DNA from: Phycisphaeraceae bacterium
Lineage (GTDB): Bacteria; Planctomycetota; Phycisphaerae; Phycisphaerales; UBA1924
Direction of reading: 5' to 3'
DNA: 64,000 nt
Assembly: GCA_020639215.1 (NCBI GenBank)
Contig: JACKHA010000006.1
Coordinates: 1-64,000 of the forward strand
The position numbers and the translations under genes were made by a program. Shown here in pieces: positions 42,282 to 50,997 of the stretch. Numbering within the stretch: position 1 is the stretch's first letter; each line of letters begins with the position of its first letter. A model generated the notes under the pieces. That model did not search any database and was not told the origin of the DNA. It was given only the letters and a program-made list of their open reading frames with translations.

Positions 42282-43313
42282 TCAATTCGCCCCCGTGCGG
42301 GCGTCGGGCGCGCTCCATGCCGCCAGAATCCTCGCGATCTGGTCCGTCAGCGGCACCATGGCCGTGCTGGGCGTGTGGGCCAGGGAGTCGTCGATCAGGG
42401 CGACGCGGCGGTTGCGGATTGCGGGGATGTCGAGGCGGGCCAGGACGCCGAGGCGTTCGAGCACTTCGTCGGGCGTTGCAGGAGCGGCATCAGGCTCGTC
42501 GCGTCCGCGCGGCTGGATGAGCAGGATCGCGTCGGGAGCCAAGCGAACAACGTCCTCGGCGGAGAGTTCCATCCAGGGCGCGCCGTCGGCGATGGCGGGC
42601 GTGCCGCCGATGGCCTCGACGATCTGGTGGTGCCACGAGCCGGGGCCGGTGACGCCGATGGTGGGGTTGGTCGCGGCGACGAGCAGGATGCGCCCGGCCC
42701 GTTCGAAGCGCGGCAGCCCGGTGTCGTCGAGGCGGTTGTCCACCCACACCGCGTCCATGCGGTCCTGCCAGAAGCCGTCGGGCGGGGCGGGGTCGGTGGA
42801 GGGCAGCGCGGTTTCGAGCCTGTCGACGGCGTCGCGGATGTCGGCGAGCGTGAGCAAAGTGAAGCGCATGATCTCGAAGTGGCGCTCGCGTGCGAGCGAT
42901 TCGAGGCGTTCGGGCAGGGCCTGGCCCGCGTTGCCCCACTCGACGAGCACGTGCGTCGGGCGGGCGGCGATGAGGACCTCGTAGTCGATCCGCCCGAGTT
43001 CGCCCGCGACGGGCAGGTCCTCGTCGAGCACCAGGTCGTAGGCATGGCGGGCGACGATGCGGTTCTCGTGGCCCAGGTCGCGGAGCATGACCGCGAGCGC
43101 GGGCGAGAGCACGACGTAACGGGGCTCTTCCTCGGCCGCTGTGGCACCGTGGGCGTGCGCGGCGGCGGAGCCCGTGGCCGGGGCCGCACCGGGCGTTGAT
43201 CGCCCGCACGCCGCCAGGCAGGCGCAGATCGCCAGCATCACGAGTCCGGCGAGCACACCGCTGCGCGATCCGGCGGGCCACACGGCCAATGGCGTTGAGC
43301 AACGGTGGGTCAT
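42282..43313 (-). CDS. BtuF/FepB-type substrate-binding lipoprotein
   Basis: A 343-residue periplasmic-binding lipoprotein of the helical-backbone class used for iron-siderophore, haem or corrinoid uptake. The signal peptide ends in the lipobox LAAC (near residue 36). YVVLSPALAVMLRDLG near 67 and VLIAARPTHVLVEWGN near 110 are family segments. A region AHAHGATAAEEEP after the lipobox may bind metal. ATG 43313 overlaps the stop of the upstream membrane protein gene (ATGA), so the two are coupled. No ABC permease or ATPase is nearby, which leaves the ligand open. Confidence 0.72.
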   Translation of the reverse strand: MTHRCSTPLAVWPAGSRSGVLAGLVMLAICACLAACGRSTPGAAPATGSAAAHAHGATAAEEEPRYVVLSPALAVMLRDLGHENRIVARHAYDLVLDEDLPVAGELGRIDYEVLIAARPTHVLVEWGNAGQALPERLESLARERHFEIMRFTLLTLADIRDAVDRLETALPSTDPAPPDGFWQDRMDAVWVDNRLDDTGLPRFERAGRILLVAATNPTIGVTGPGSWHHQIVEAIGGTPAIADGAPWMELSAEDVVRLAPDAILLIQPRGRDEPDAAPATPDEVLERLGVLARLDIPAIRNRRVALIDDSLAHTPSTAMVPLTDQIARILAAWSAPDARTGAN

Positions 43314-45736
43314 GGATGCACGACCTCCCATACGATCTCGCCCGCGTCCTGATCGAGGCTCATGCCGGGGCCGAGCGTCGGCGCACTGCGGATCTCGATC
43401 CGCCCCTCGCGGCGGAGCGGCGTCAGGGCGATGCGGAGCGAGCCGCCGCGCGGCAGGCGGTGCTTGTCGATCACCATCCAGACCATGGCCCGGTTGCGGA
43501 ACAGGGCCTGCGAGGCGAGCATCGGGGAGTAGACGCCGGTGCGCTGGCCGTCGGAGTCGAAGGTGCGGACGAGGGCGAAGATGGAGTCGGGCGGGCGGCG
43601 TGTGGGGAGGATCGCCTGCTCGGGGGCGTCGTCGAAAACTGACTCTCCTTCGTCATCCACGCCTGCGGCATCTTCGGCGGCGTCATCGCCGCCAGCAGAT
43701 TCCCCATCGGTGATCCGAACGCCGTGTTTGTCCGACAGGAACGCCGCGCCGTTCGGCCCGCGCACGAGCATGCACAGCACGTAGGCGTCGCCCGTGACCG
43801 ACTCGCTCAGGCGAACCGCGTCGATCCGCAGCCCTCCGGCGAAGCGGATGTCGGTCGGTATCGCATCGGGTGCATCCGCCCACCGGCGGTTCGAGAAGAA
43901 CAGCGTCGTGCTCTCGGGCCCCTCGTCGATCTCCGGGAAGCCGAAGCGATCGAAGCCTTCTTCGAGGATCACGCGCGGCGTTTTGGCCCGGCGCGGGTGC
44001 TCGACCATCAGCAGGTCGGCACCGGCGGCGGGGCCGCCGATGATGCCGGTGGATTCGCCACCGAAGCGTTCGGGCATCTGGCCGCCCTCGACGTATTGGT
44101 GCGGCAGGCCCATGCGGTTGGCCTGACGCGGGCCCCAGTGGTAGAGCACGACTCGCCGGACTTGGCCGTAGCGACGCTCGAGCGCGTCACCCAGATCCGT
44201 CCACCAACGGTCGGCCCGGGCCCGGGCGTTCAGCTCCGCGTGCATGTCGCGATTGATCGGGAGCAGGCGGTTGAGGGCCGCGGCGTACTGCAGGTGCGAG
44301 GCGAACGCGATGGTGAGAGCCGCGGCCAGCGGGAGGCCCAGCCACCGCAGGGGCCCGACCGGACGTGCGTCGTCCATCGCCAGGCGCACGCCCGCGGACG
44401 CGAGGCTGCCCAGGATGAGCGCCATGCCGGGGAGCATGTTCAGAATAATGTGCGGGTGGATGCTGGCGTGCTGGCGCATCCAGACGTGCCAGTGGAGGGA
44501 CGCGAGCAGCAGCAGCAGCCCCCAGCCGATCGCGGCCCGCGGGGCACGCAGCACCGGCAGGCGGGTCTCCCGCACGACTGCGGCTTTGGAGTCTGCCAGC
44601 GCGTCCGACGGATGCGCTTTGGTGGAGGCGCGCGGGCGGACGAGTTGGCCCAGCGCGTAACGAGCCCGCGCGGCGAGCATCGTCGCGAGGATCAGCCCGC
44701 CCGAAACCAGCACCGGCGTGGCGAGCAATGGATACCCGAACTCACGCTTGCGCGAACTCTCACCGGCCTCGCTCCAATACAACTGGCCCAGCCACTGGCG
44801 GGCCACGTCCGCGATCGACACGCCCGACCGCCCGGCGTTGCCGTCGCCGGAGCGGTGCTGGTACTTGCCCATCAGATACTCGCGAGCCCCGTCGTACGAG
44901 CCGAACTCGAAGTGCAGGTGCCAGAAGCGCGAGGCCAGGCCCAGCACGCACACGCCCGCGAGGATGGCTCCGCCGATCCACACGCTCCAGCGGCGCGACA
45001 GGATCGTCCGAACGGCGACAACGATCGCGATGAGGCCGATCTGCTCGAGCGTCATCCAGACCTGCAGGAAGTACGCCAGGCCCGCCAGCGCGAGGATCCC
45101 CCACCGCCACGGGCCGCGGACCCGCTCGAAGCCGGCCCACGCGGTCAGGAACGCGAAGAGGATGATCTGCATCCACACGTTCATGTGGACCGAGTCGGCG
45201 TATCCGGAGAAGGGCGCCGAGAAGCAGTAGAACGCCGCGGCCACCGCCCCCACGAGCCACGACCGGGACAGCACGCTGAAGGCGATCAGACCAAGGAGGC
45301 CCGCGACCGTCGCGCCGATGACCGACACGCCGCGGATCGTGCCGACATCGTCGATGCCTGCGAGACGGACCGCAGCATGGACCCAATACGGCCCGGGCGG
45401 GTACGTGCCATACAGCACCGGGCGGCGCTCGTCGTCCTCGTAAGTCTCGAGTTGCGGGATGGCGTGGCGGTGGTCGAAGCCGCGCGTCGCGTAGACATTG
45501 CCCGCGTTGAGGATGTTGGAGTCGGCCATCCGCGTGCCGTGGTCCTGGCCGGGCCAGGTGGTCCAGACCGTAAAGACCACGAGCATCCAGGCGAGGAAGC
45601 ACGCGACGAACGTCCACGCCGCCGGGGCGCCGATCGTGCGATCCCAAACGGGCGGCTCGAGCGGAGCCGCGGCCAAGGCGTGGTCGTCGGGCGACCCGGG
45701 TTCGGACGGACGGGTGTCGCGGGCCTGGTGCGGCAT
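43310..45736 (-). CDS. GT-C-type integral membrane glycosyltransferase-like protein
   Basis: An 808-residue protein with many hydrophobic segments in its first 470 residues and a long soluble C-terminal half. The N-terminal loop TWPGQDHGTRMADSNILNAG and the later YGTYPPGPYWVHA resemble the acidic first loop of GT-C enzymes that use polyprenyl-phosphate sugars. The C-terminal part is acidic and has YVLCMLVRGPNGAAF and QTR-like beta segments of unknown role. ATG 45736 begins MPHQARDTRPSE. It is coupled to the downstream binding lipoprotein by an ATGA overlap, an unusual partner, so a joint function is possible. Donor and acceptor are unknown. Confidence 0.7.
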   Translation of the reverse strand: MPHQARDTRPSEPGSPDDHALAAAPLEPPVWDRTIGAPAAWTFVACFLAWMLVVFTVWTTWPGQDHGTRMADSNILNAGNVYATRGFDHRHAIPQLETYEDDERRPVLYGTYPPGPYWVHAAVRLAGIDDVGTIRGVSVIGATVAGLLGLIAFSVLSRSWLVGAVAAAFYCFSAPFSGYADSVHMNVWMQIILFAFLTAWAGFERVRGPWRWGILALAGLAYFLQVWMTLEQIGLIAIVVAVRTILSRRWSVWIGGAILAGVCVLGLASRFWHLHFEFGSYDGAREYLMGKYQHRSGDGNAGRSGVSIADVARQWLGQLYWSEAGESSRKREFGYPLLATPVLVSGGLILATMLAARARYALGQLVRPRASTKAHPSDALADSKAAVVRETRLPVLRAPRAAIGWGLLLLLASLHWHVWMRQHASIHPHIILNMLPGMALILGSLASAGVRLAMDDARPVGPLRWLGLPLAAALTIAFASHLQYAAALNRLLPINRDMHAELNARARADRWWTDLGDALERRYGQVRRVVLYHWGPRQANRMGLPHQYVEGGQMPERFGGESTGIIGGPAAGADLLMVEHPRRAKTPRVILEEGFDRFGFPEIDEGPESTTLFFSNRRWADAPDAIPTDIRFAGGLRIDAVRLSESVTGDAYVLCMLVRGPNGAAFLSDKHGVRITDGESAGGDDAAEDAAGVDDEGESVFDDAPEQAILPTRRPPDSIFALVRTFDSDGQRTGVYSPMLASQALFRNRAMVWMVIDKHRLPRGGSLRIALTPLRREGRIEIRSAPTLGPGMSLDQDAGEIVWEVVHP

Positions 45737-45791
45737 GGAGCCGGAGGGTAGTGCCGGCGGGCATGGTCTGGCCGGGTTCGACGGGGCCAAG

Positions 45792-45865
45792 CGCTCCCGG
45801 CTGGATTCGAACCAGCGACATCCGGATTAGAAGTCCGGTGCTCTATCCAACTGAGCTACGGGAGC
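45792..45865 (-). tRNA. tRNA-Arg (anticodon TCT)
   Basis: A complete 74-nt cloverleaf: acceptor GCTCCCG/CGGGAGC, D-arm GCTC..GAGC, anticodon stem CCGGA/TCCGG with loop CTTCTAA (anticodon TCT, reading AGA/AGG), and T-arm GCTGG-TTCGAAT-CCAGC. The discriminator is G. The CCA end is not encoded. It lies just upstream of the membrane protein gene on the same strand. Confidence 0.95.
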
Positions 45866-46033
45866 GTGCGAGAAGTGTACGGGGCGAGTGCCCAGCCCTC
45901 GGCCTGCTCGGAACGCTCGTCGTCGTTGGGCCGCCGGCCCGGTGCCGCGGGACGCCCCCACGAGCCGAGATTCGGCTGCGCCGGATAATCCGGCTGGAAT
46001 CTCGGGACCGCCCCCGCTACGCTTTCGCAGCGA

Positions 46034-46050
46034 TTGAGACTCAGTCGCAA
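46034..46050. promoter_or_regulatory. Fur-box-like operator upstream of feoAB
   Basis: TTGAGACTCAGTCGCAA is a 17-bp palindrome with a single mismatched pair about a central C. It matches the TTGAGAATCATTCTCAA type of Fur site and lies 45 nt before feoA. Repression by iron is the natural reading. Confidence 0.65.
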
Positions 46051-46095
46051 CAAAGTGCCCTTTCAGGCCCGCCAACGCCCCTTCGGGAGCCCCGA

Positions 46096-46389
46096 ATGAC
46101 CCAGACGGTCATCAGCCTGACGCAACTGCCCATCGGCTCGCCCGGGCGGCTGGACCCAGGGCAGGTGGTCGGACACGCGGGGCTGGCGGCCGACGACGCC
46201 GGGATGCTCCGGGCCATGGGGCTGCATCCCAACGCGACGGTGCGGCTGTGCCGCCTTGGCGACCCGTGCATCGTGCAGGTCGGTCGGGAGCGGGGCGATT
46301 CGTGCCGCCTGGGCCTGGCCCGGCGGATCGCCGAGCGGATCACGGTGTGCGTGGCGCCCGAGGTCTGCTCCGGGAAGACGCACGCCTGA
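46096..46389 (+). CDS. feoA: ferrous iron transport protein A
   Basis: A 97-residue cytoplasmic SH3-like protein that regulates FeoB-mediated Fe(II) uptake. LTQLPIGSPGRLDPGQVVG near residue 8, LRAMGLHPNATVRL near 38 and RLGLARRIAERITVCV near 70 are typical. The C-terminal PEVCSGKTHA includes an extra Cys. ATG 46096 (MTQTVISL) has CGGGAG about 6 nt upstream. feoB follows 41 nt later in the same direction, and the palindrome at 46034-46050 precedes the pair. Confidence 0.9.
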   Translation: MTQTVISLTQLPIGSPGRLDPGQVVGHAGLAADDAGMLRAMGLHPNATVRLCRLGDPCIVQVGRERGDSCRLGLARRIAERITVCVAPEVCSGKTHA

Positions 46390-46430
46390 CAGGCTGGTTG
46401 ACCTGAGACTGCTTCGCACCCGACGCGCCG

Positions 46431-48620
46431 ATGGGCACCGAAACCGACAAGGTGGCCTCGGGTGAATCCGGGGTGGTTCGTGTGGAGCCCGCGTCGACCG
46501 AGCGGGATGGCGGCAGCGCGGCGCGAGCCGGAGCGCCCGATCGCTCTCGCGTGTGGCGGCTCGCGCTGGTCGGCAATCCCAACACCGGCAAGACCACGCT
46601 CTTCAACACGCTGACCGGGCTGCGGCATCGCACGTCCAACTTCCCCGGCACAACCCAGGAAGCACGCCTCGGGCGGGCGCAGTGCGCCCACGAAGGTGGC
46701 GTGCAACTGATCGATCTGCCAGGCGTGTACTCGCTGTCGCTGGCGGTGAGCGAGTCGCGGGTGTGCCGAGCCGCGCTGCTCGGCGAGGCCGCGCCGGCGG
46801 GAGAGCGGGCTGTCGCCCCGGACGGCGTGCTGCTGGTTGTTGATGCGACGAACCTCTCGCGGAACCTGACGCTCGCGGGCGAGGTGCTGGGGCTCGGGCT
46901 GCCCACGGTGGTCGCGCTCACGATGGTGGACCGGGCGGCCAAGGCCGGCGGCGGGGCGAGCGTGGCGACGCTCGCGGCGGGGCTGGCGGCGGCGCTCCGG
47001 TGCCCGGTCGTGGCGTGCGACCCGCGCGAGATCCGTAGCGCGGGCGGGGTGCTGGGCGTCGGGCCGGCCGCGACGACGCTCGAGATTCCCAACAACCGTG
47101 AGGCGCTCGAGCGGTGGGCGGCCGAGGTCGCGGCTCGGACGCGGGAGACACCGGGTTCGGGCTCCGCACCCGGCAGCACGGTGCGCGAGCCATCGGCTCG
47201 CGCGGCAAAGACCGCTTCACGGCGCGCTGGCGGACCCAGCCGCGCGGCGTCTCCGCCCGACACCCTCGCGTTCCACGAGCGTCACTCCCCCACCACCGAC
47301 CGGCTTGACAACGTCCTCATGCACCCGCTCGCTGGGCCGCTCGCGTTTGCGGCGGTCATGGCCGCGGTGTTCTGGGGCGTGTTCAGCCTCGCGACGGTCC
47401 CGATGGACTGGATCGACGCGGGCTTCGCGTGGCTGGCGGGGGCGGTGCACGGCGTGCTGCCGAGCGGGCCGGTTGCAGACCTGCTGTCGGACGGCGTGGT
47501 CTCGGGTGTCGGGGCGACTGTGATCTTTCTGCCGCAGATCTGCCTGCTGTTCTTCCTGATCGCGCTGCTGGAGGACACGGGGTATCTGGCGCGGGCCGCG
47601 TTCGTGGCCGATCGCCTGCTGCGTCCGTTCGGGCTGCGCGGGCACGCGTTCGTGCCGCTGCTGTCGAGCCACGCGTGCGCGCTGCCGGGGATCATGGCCT
47701 GCCGCGGCATCCCGGACCCGAAGGAGCGCCTCGCGGCGATCCTGGTCGCGCCGTTCATGACGTGCTCGGCCCGCCTGCCCGTGTACGTGCTGCTGACCGG
47801 GATCCTGTTCCCGGGCGATGCGCTCGCGGCGTCGCTGGCGTTCGTGGGGTGCTACGCGCTGGGGATCACGGCGGCGCTCGGTTCCGCGCTGCTGGCGCGG
47901 CGGACGCTGCTCAAGGGCACCGGGCGCCCGATGGTGATGGAACTGCCCGCGTACAAGTGGCCCAGCCTGCGGACCGCGCTGGTCACGACGTGGGACCGGG
48001 GGCTCGTGTTCCTGAAGAAGGCCGGGACGGTGATCCTGGCGATCTCGGTCGTGCTGTGGTGGCTGCAGGCGTACCCGCACGCGGGGGCGTCGCCCGAGGC
48101 CGAGGCGATGCGGGAGCAGGCGGCGGTCGTGGAGGTGTCGGACCCGGAGGCGGCATCGGCGCGCCTGGCCGAGGCCGACGCGATCGACGCGCGACGCCAG
48201 CAGTCGGGCTCGTTCGCGGGGCGGATCGGGCGGGCGGTGCAGCCGGCGTTCGCGCCGCTGGGGTACGACTGGCGTCTGTGCATCGGCGTGGTGTCGTCGT
48301 TCGCGGCCCGGGAGGTGTTTGTCTCGACCATGACGGTCGTCGTTTCGGGCACGGACGACCCGGACGCCGAGGGCGTGCTGGACGAGCTGGCGGGCGCGAC
48401 GCGGGACGACGGGGTGACGCTGATCTTCACCGCGGCCACGAGCGTCTCGCTGCTGGTGTTCTATGTGCTGGCGATGCAGTGCCTCCCGACGCTGGCGGTG
48501 ACGGCCCGCGAGGCGGGCGGGGCCAAGTGGGCGTTGCTGCAACTGGGCTGGATGAGCGGCGTGGCGTACGCCGCCGCGCTGGCGGCGTACCAGGGGATGC
48601 GGGCCGCGGGGTACGCGTAG
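46431..48620 (+). CDS. feoB: ferrous iron transporter B
   Basis: A 729-residue GTP-gated Fe(II) transporter. The GTPase domain has GNPNTGKTTLFN (G1) near 48, a Thr-containing switch (SNFPGTTQE), and IDLPGVYSL (G3) near 95. The G4 element reads ALTMVD where NxxD is usual. The membrane half has GATVIFLPQICLLFFLIALLEDTGYLARAAFV near 370, LSSHACALPGIMACRGI and AREVFVSTMTVV, which are the conserved Cys and gate segments. The first 40 residues are an unconserved extension. ATG 46431 lacks a strong ribosome site, so a start nearer VWRLALVGN is possible. It follows feoA. Confidence 0.93.
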   Translation: MGTETDKVASGESGVVRVEPASTERDGGSAARAGAPDRSRVWRLALVGNPNTGKTTLFNTLTGLRHRTSNFPGTTQEARLGRAQCAHEGGVQLIDLPGVYSLSLAVSESRVCRAALLGEAAPAGERAVAPDGVLLVVDATNLSRNLTLAGEVLGLGLPTVVALTMVDRAAKAGGGASVATLAAGLAAALRCPVVACDPREIRSAGGVLGVGPAATTLEIPNNREALERWAAEVAARTRETPGSGSAPGSTVREPSARAAKTASRRAGGPSRAASPPDTLAFHERHSPTTDRLDNVLMHPLAGPLAFAAVMAAVFWGVFSLATVPMDWIDAGFAWLAGAVHGVLPSGPVADLLSDGVVSGVGATVIFLPQICLLFFLIALLEDTGYLARAAFVADRLLRPFGLRGHAFVPLLSSHACALPGIMACRGIPDPKERLAAILVAPFMTCSARLPVYVLLTGILFPGDALAASLAFVGCYALGITAALGSALLARRTLLKGTGRPMVMELPAYKWPSLRTALVTTWDRGLVFLKKAGTVILAISVVLWWLQAYPHAGASPEAEAMREQAAVVEVSDPEAASARLAEADAIDARRQQSGSFAGRIGRAVQPAFAPLGYDWRLCIGVVSSFAAREVFVSTMTVVVSGTDDPDAEGVLDELAGATRDDGVTLIFTAATSVSLLVFYVLAMQCLPTLAVTAREAGGAKWALLQLGWMSGVAYAAALAAYQGMRAAGYA

Positions 48621-48631
48621 CGGGTGGGGCT

Positions 48632-49885
48632 TCATGCCTCCGGTGCAGAAGGATCGGCCGCTTCACTCCGCCCCCCGTTCCCGGGAAGTTCGTCCGCCTC
48701 GATGACGCTGAGAATCTCACGACACACCCAGTCGCGGTTGACCGGCTTGCCGGTGACTTCGCTGAGAATGCCGATGCTCTCCATCAACTCCAGGTCCTTG
48801 TAGACGGTCGGCCTCGAGACATCGAGCAACGCCTCGGCCTCGCCCGCGTTGATCGCCGGCATCGTGAACAGCCGGTCGATCAGGGTGAGCAACCGCACGG
48901 GACCGTCCACCGCCTGGACATGCCGTTGGAACCGCTCTCGTATGGCGATGAGCGCTTCCGTCCGGTTCGCCGCGTCGTGCGCCTGCGTCTCGACTGCTTC
49001 GATCATGAATCCAATCCACTCATCCCACGCCGTGCCGCCCGACTGGCTGACGTCCAGGAGCAGATCGACGTAGCGGCGGCGGTTGCGATTGATGAACGCG
49101 CTCAGGTACACCACCGGGTGGTCCAACAGCCCCTCTCGCACCAGCGAGAGGGACGCGAGCACCCGACCAATTCGGCCGTTGCCATCGCGGAAAGGGTGGA
49201 TCGTCTCGAACTGGTAGTGTGCCAGCGCGACGCGGACGAGAGGCGGGATCATCGCCGGTGGCCCGTTGATGAACCGTTCGAGCGCTGCCAGCGCATCGTT
49301 GAGGACCTGTCCTGGTGGCGGAGGCACGAACCTCGCGCGACGAGGCCCGCTCTCGTGGTCTCCGATGTACACGCCGGCATCGCGGAACTGCGCCGGGCGG
49401 CGATCCTCTCCTCTGACGCCGTCCATCAGCACCGCGTGCATCTCTTTCAGCAATCGTCCCGTCAGCGGCAGGTCAGAGCGAAGCCCGTGCTCGAGAGCCT
49501 GCACGTAGTTCCAGCTCTCTTTGCCTCCTGCCCGCACGTCGAGTGCGCGCCCCGCGCCCGCGAAGACCATTTGCTCAGCCGTGGTGTGGATGTCCTCGAT
49601 CTCGGAAGACTGCTTGGCCTCGCGCATCCACAGTGCGCGAAGCAGGTGGGCCGCGTTTCCGACCCGTCGGTGCAACCCGTTCAGCCGCCCCAACGCCAAG
49701 GCCGCTCGCTCAAGAGGTGCGTAGTGGTCGGCGACGATCGCCCGCCAATCGAGTGCCGGAGGCAACTCGTCGGGAACAAATGCTCGGCACACCAGCGGCG
49801 ATCGATGCCCCGTCGCGTCCGACTCGTACAGGGTTACCGGAACCAAGCGTCCGGGTGCCGTACTCTTGAACTCTTTGGCTTCCAT
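48632..49885 (-). CDS. Fic-family AMP-transferase with N-terminal inhibitory helix and C-terminal winged helix
   Basis: A 417-residue Fic protein, predicted to transfer AMP to protein targets. Residues of about 75-105 hold AKQSSEIEDIHTT, equivalent to the inhibitory (S/T)xxxE(G/N) helix, though Asp replaces Gly/Asn. The catalytic HPFRDGNGRIGR (near 225) is complete. The C-terminus (INAGEAEALLDVSRPTVYKDLELMESIGIL) is a winged helix that may bind its own promoter. ATG 49885 (MEAKEFK) has AAGGGCA upstream; the upstream in-frame ATG would add a non-conserved piece. Composition is less GC-rich than the flanks. It is convergent with feoB, 11 nt away. Confidence 0.9.
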   Translation of the reverse strand: MEAKEFKSTAPGRLVPVTLYESDATGHRSPLVCRAFVPDELPPALDWRAIVADHYAPLERAALALGRLNGLHRRVGNAAHLLRALWMREAKQSSEIEDIHTTAEQMVFAGAGRALDVRAGGKESWNYVQALEHGLRSDLPLTGRLLKEMHAVLMDGVRGEDRRPAQFRDAGVYIGDHESGPRRARFVPPPPGQVLNDALAALERFINGPPAMIPPLVRVALAHYQFETIHPFRDGNGRIGRVLASLSLVREGLLDHPVVYLSAFINRNRRRYVDLLLDVSQSGGTAWDEWIGFMIEAVETQAHDAANRTEALIAIRERFQRHVQAVDGPVRLLTLIDRLFTMPAINAGEAEALLDVSRPTVYKDLELMESIGILSEVTGKPVNRDWVCREILSVIEADELPGNGGRSEAADPSAPEA

Positions 49886-49936
49886 GGACTTGTGCCCTTG
49901 GTTTCGGCTCGATCCTGGCCCGCTCGCCGTTCGCCG

Positions 49937-49962
49937 GTAAACTTTTTGCCGGAATATTTTAC
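49937..49962. promoter_or_regulatory. AT-rich dyad upstream of the Fic gene
   Basis: GTAAA (49937-49941) and TTTAC (49958-49962) form an inverted pair 16 nt apart within an AT-rich patch in GC-rich DNA, 52 nt before the Fic start. CCGGCA/TGCCGG boxes lie on either side. It is a plausible operator for the Fic protein's winged helix, but unproven. Confidence 0.35.
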
Positions 49963-50119
49963 TCACGCAAACCGGCATTCAACTCCGCTTTACTCCCGGG
50001 TGTCTCCCCGGAGCAGCCCCCGCTCCACGGGAACAAGCGGTTCCCGTTGCCGCCCATCTCGGCGGGCGGCCTCGTCATAGAGTGACCACGGGGATCGCCA
50101 CCCCGCCAGGAACCCCACC

Positions 50120-50938
50120 ATGCCGAACAAGGTCTATCTCAACGCCGCCGACGCCTTTTCCGACCTCAAGCAGGACGGCGTGATCTTCGACGGGGCCACC
50201 GTCATGGTCGGGGGCTTCGGGCTGTGCGGCATCCCGGAGACGCTGATCGCCGCGCTGCGTGACACCGGCGTCAAGGGCCTGACCTGCGTCTCCAACAACG
50301 CGGGCGTGGACGACTTCGGCCTCGGGCTGCTGCTCCAGACCCGCCAGATCGCCAAGATGGTCTCGTCGTACGTGGGCGAGAACGCGACGTTCGAGAAGCA
50401 GTTCCTCCAGGGCGAACTCGAGGTCGAGTTCAATCCGCAGGGCACGCTGGCCGAGCGGATCCGGGCCGGCGGGGCGGGCATCCCCGCGTTCTACACCGCG
50501 ACCGGGGCGGGCACGATGGTGGCCGAGGGGAAAGAGACCCGCGAGTTCTATCGCCCGGCGAGCGGGCGGTGCGGGGCGACGATCCCAGGCCGCGGCTTCG
50601 CGGGGCGCGAGGTCGAGAGCGCCAAGGCGGGAGCCACGCTGCCGCAGACCGGCTCGCCGCGCGAGTATGTGCTGGAGACCGGGCTGTACGCGGACCTGTC
50701 GCTGGTCAAGGCGTGGAAGGCCGACACGTTCGGGAACCTGGTGTTCCGCAAGACGGCCCGGAACTTCAACCCGGAGATGGCCACCGCCGGGGCGTTCGTG
50801 ATTGCCGAGGTGCAGGAGATCGTGGACCTCGGGGCCCTGGACGCGGACGAGATCGTCACGCCCGGCTCGTTCGTGGACCGCCTGGTCAAGAGCGTCCCGG
50901 AGAAGCGGATCGAGCGGCTGGTGACGCGGAAGGGTTGA
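50120..50938 (+). CDS. scoA: 3-oxoacid CoA-transferase, subunit A
   Basis: The A subunit of a succinyl-CoA:3-ketoacid or similar CoA-transferase, which moves CoA between acids. VMVGGFGLCGIPETLIAAL near 30, SNNAGVDDFGLGLLL near 60, GNFV-like GELEVEFNPQGTLAERIRAGGAGIPAFYT near 100, and AWKADTFGNLVFRKTARNFNP near 195 are conserved. At 272 residues it exceeds the usual 230-240 by one insert at about 147-180 (YRPASGRCGATIPGRG...), between TREF and REYVLE. The catalytic Glu-carrying B subunit, normally directly downstream, is missing: a lipoprotein gene follows. ATG 50120 has CAGGA upstream. Confidence 0.87.
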   Translation: MPNKVYLNAADAFSDLKQDGVIFDGATVMVGGFGLCGIPETLIAALRDTGVKGLTCVSNNAGVDDFGLGLLLQTRQIAKMVSSYVGENATFEKQFLQGELEVEFNPQGTLAERIRAGGAGIPAFYTATGAGTMVAEGKETREFYRPASGRCGATIPGRGFAGREVESAKAGATLPQTGSPREYVLETGLYADLSLVKAWKADTFGNLVFRKTARNFNPEMATAGAFVIAEVQEIVDLGALDADEIVTPGSFVDRLVKSVPEKRIERLVTRKG

Positions 50939-50997
50939 GGCGCGGGGGCGGCTGGGGCGCCGCACGCCCGAGACGCCCGGGCGGGTATCGTTCGCGG

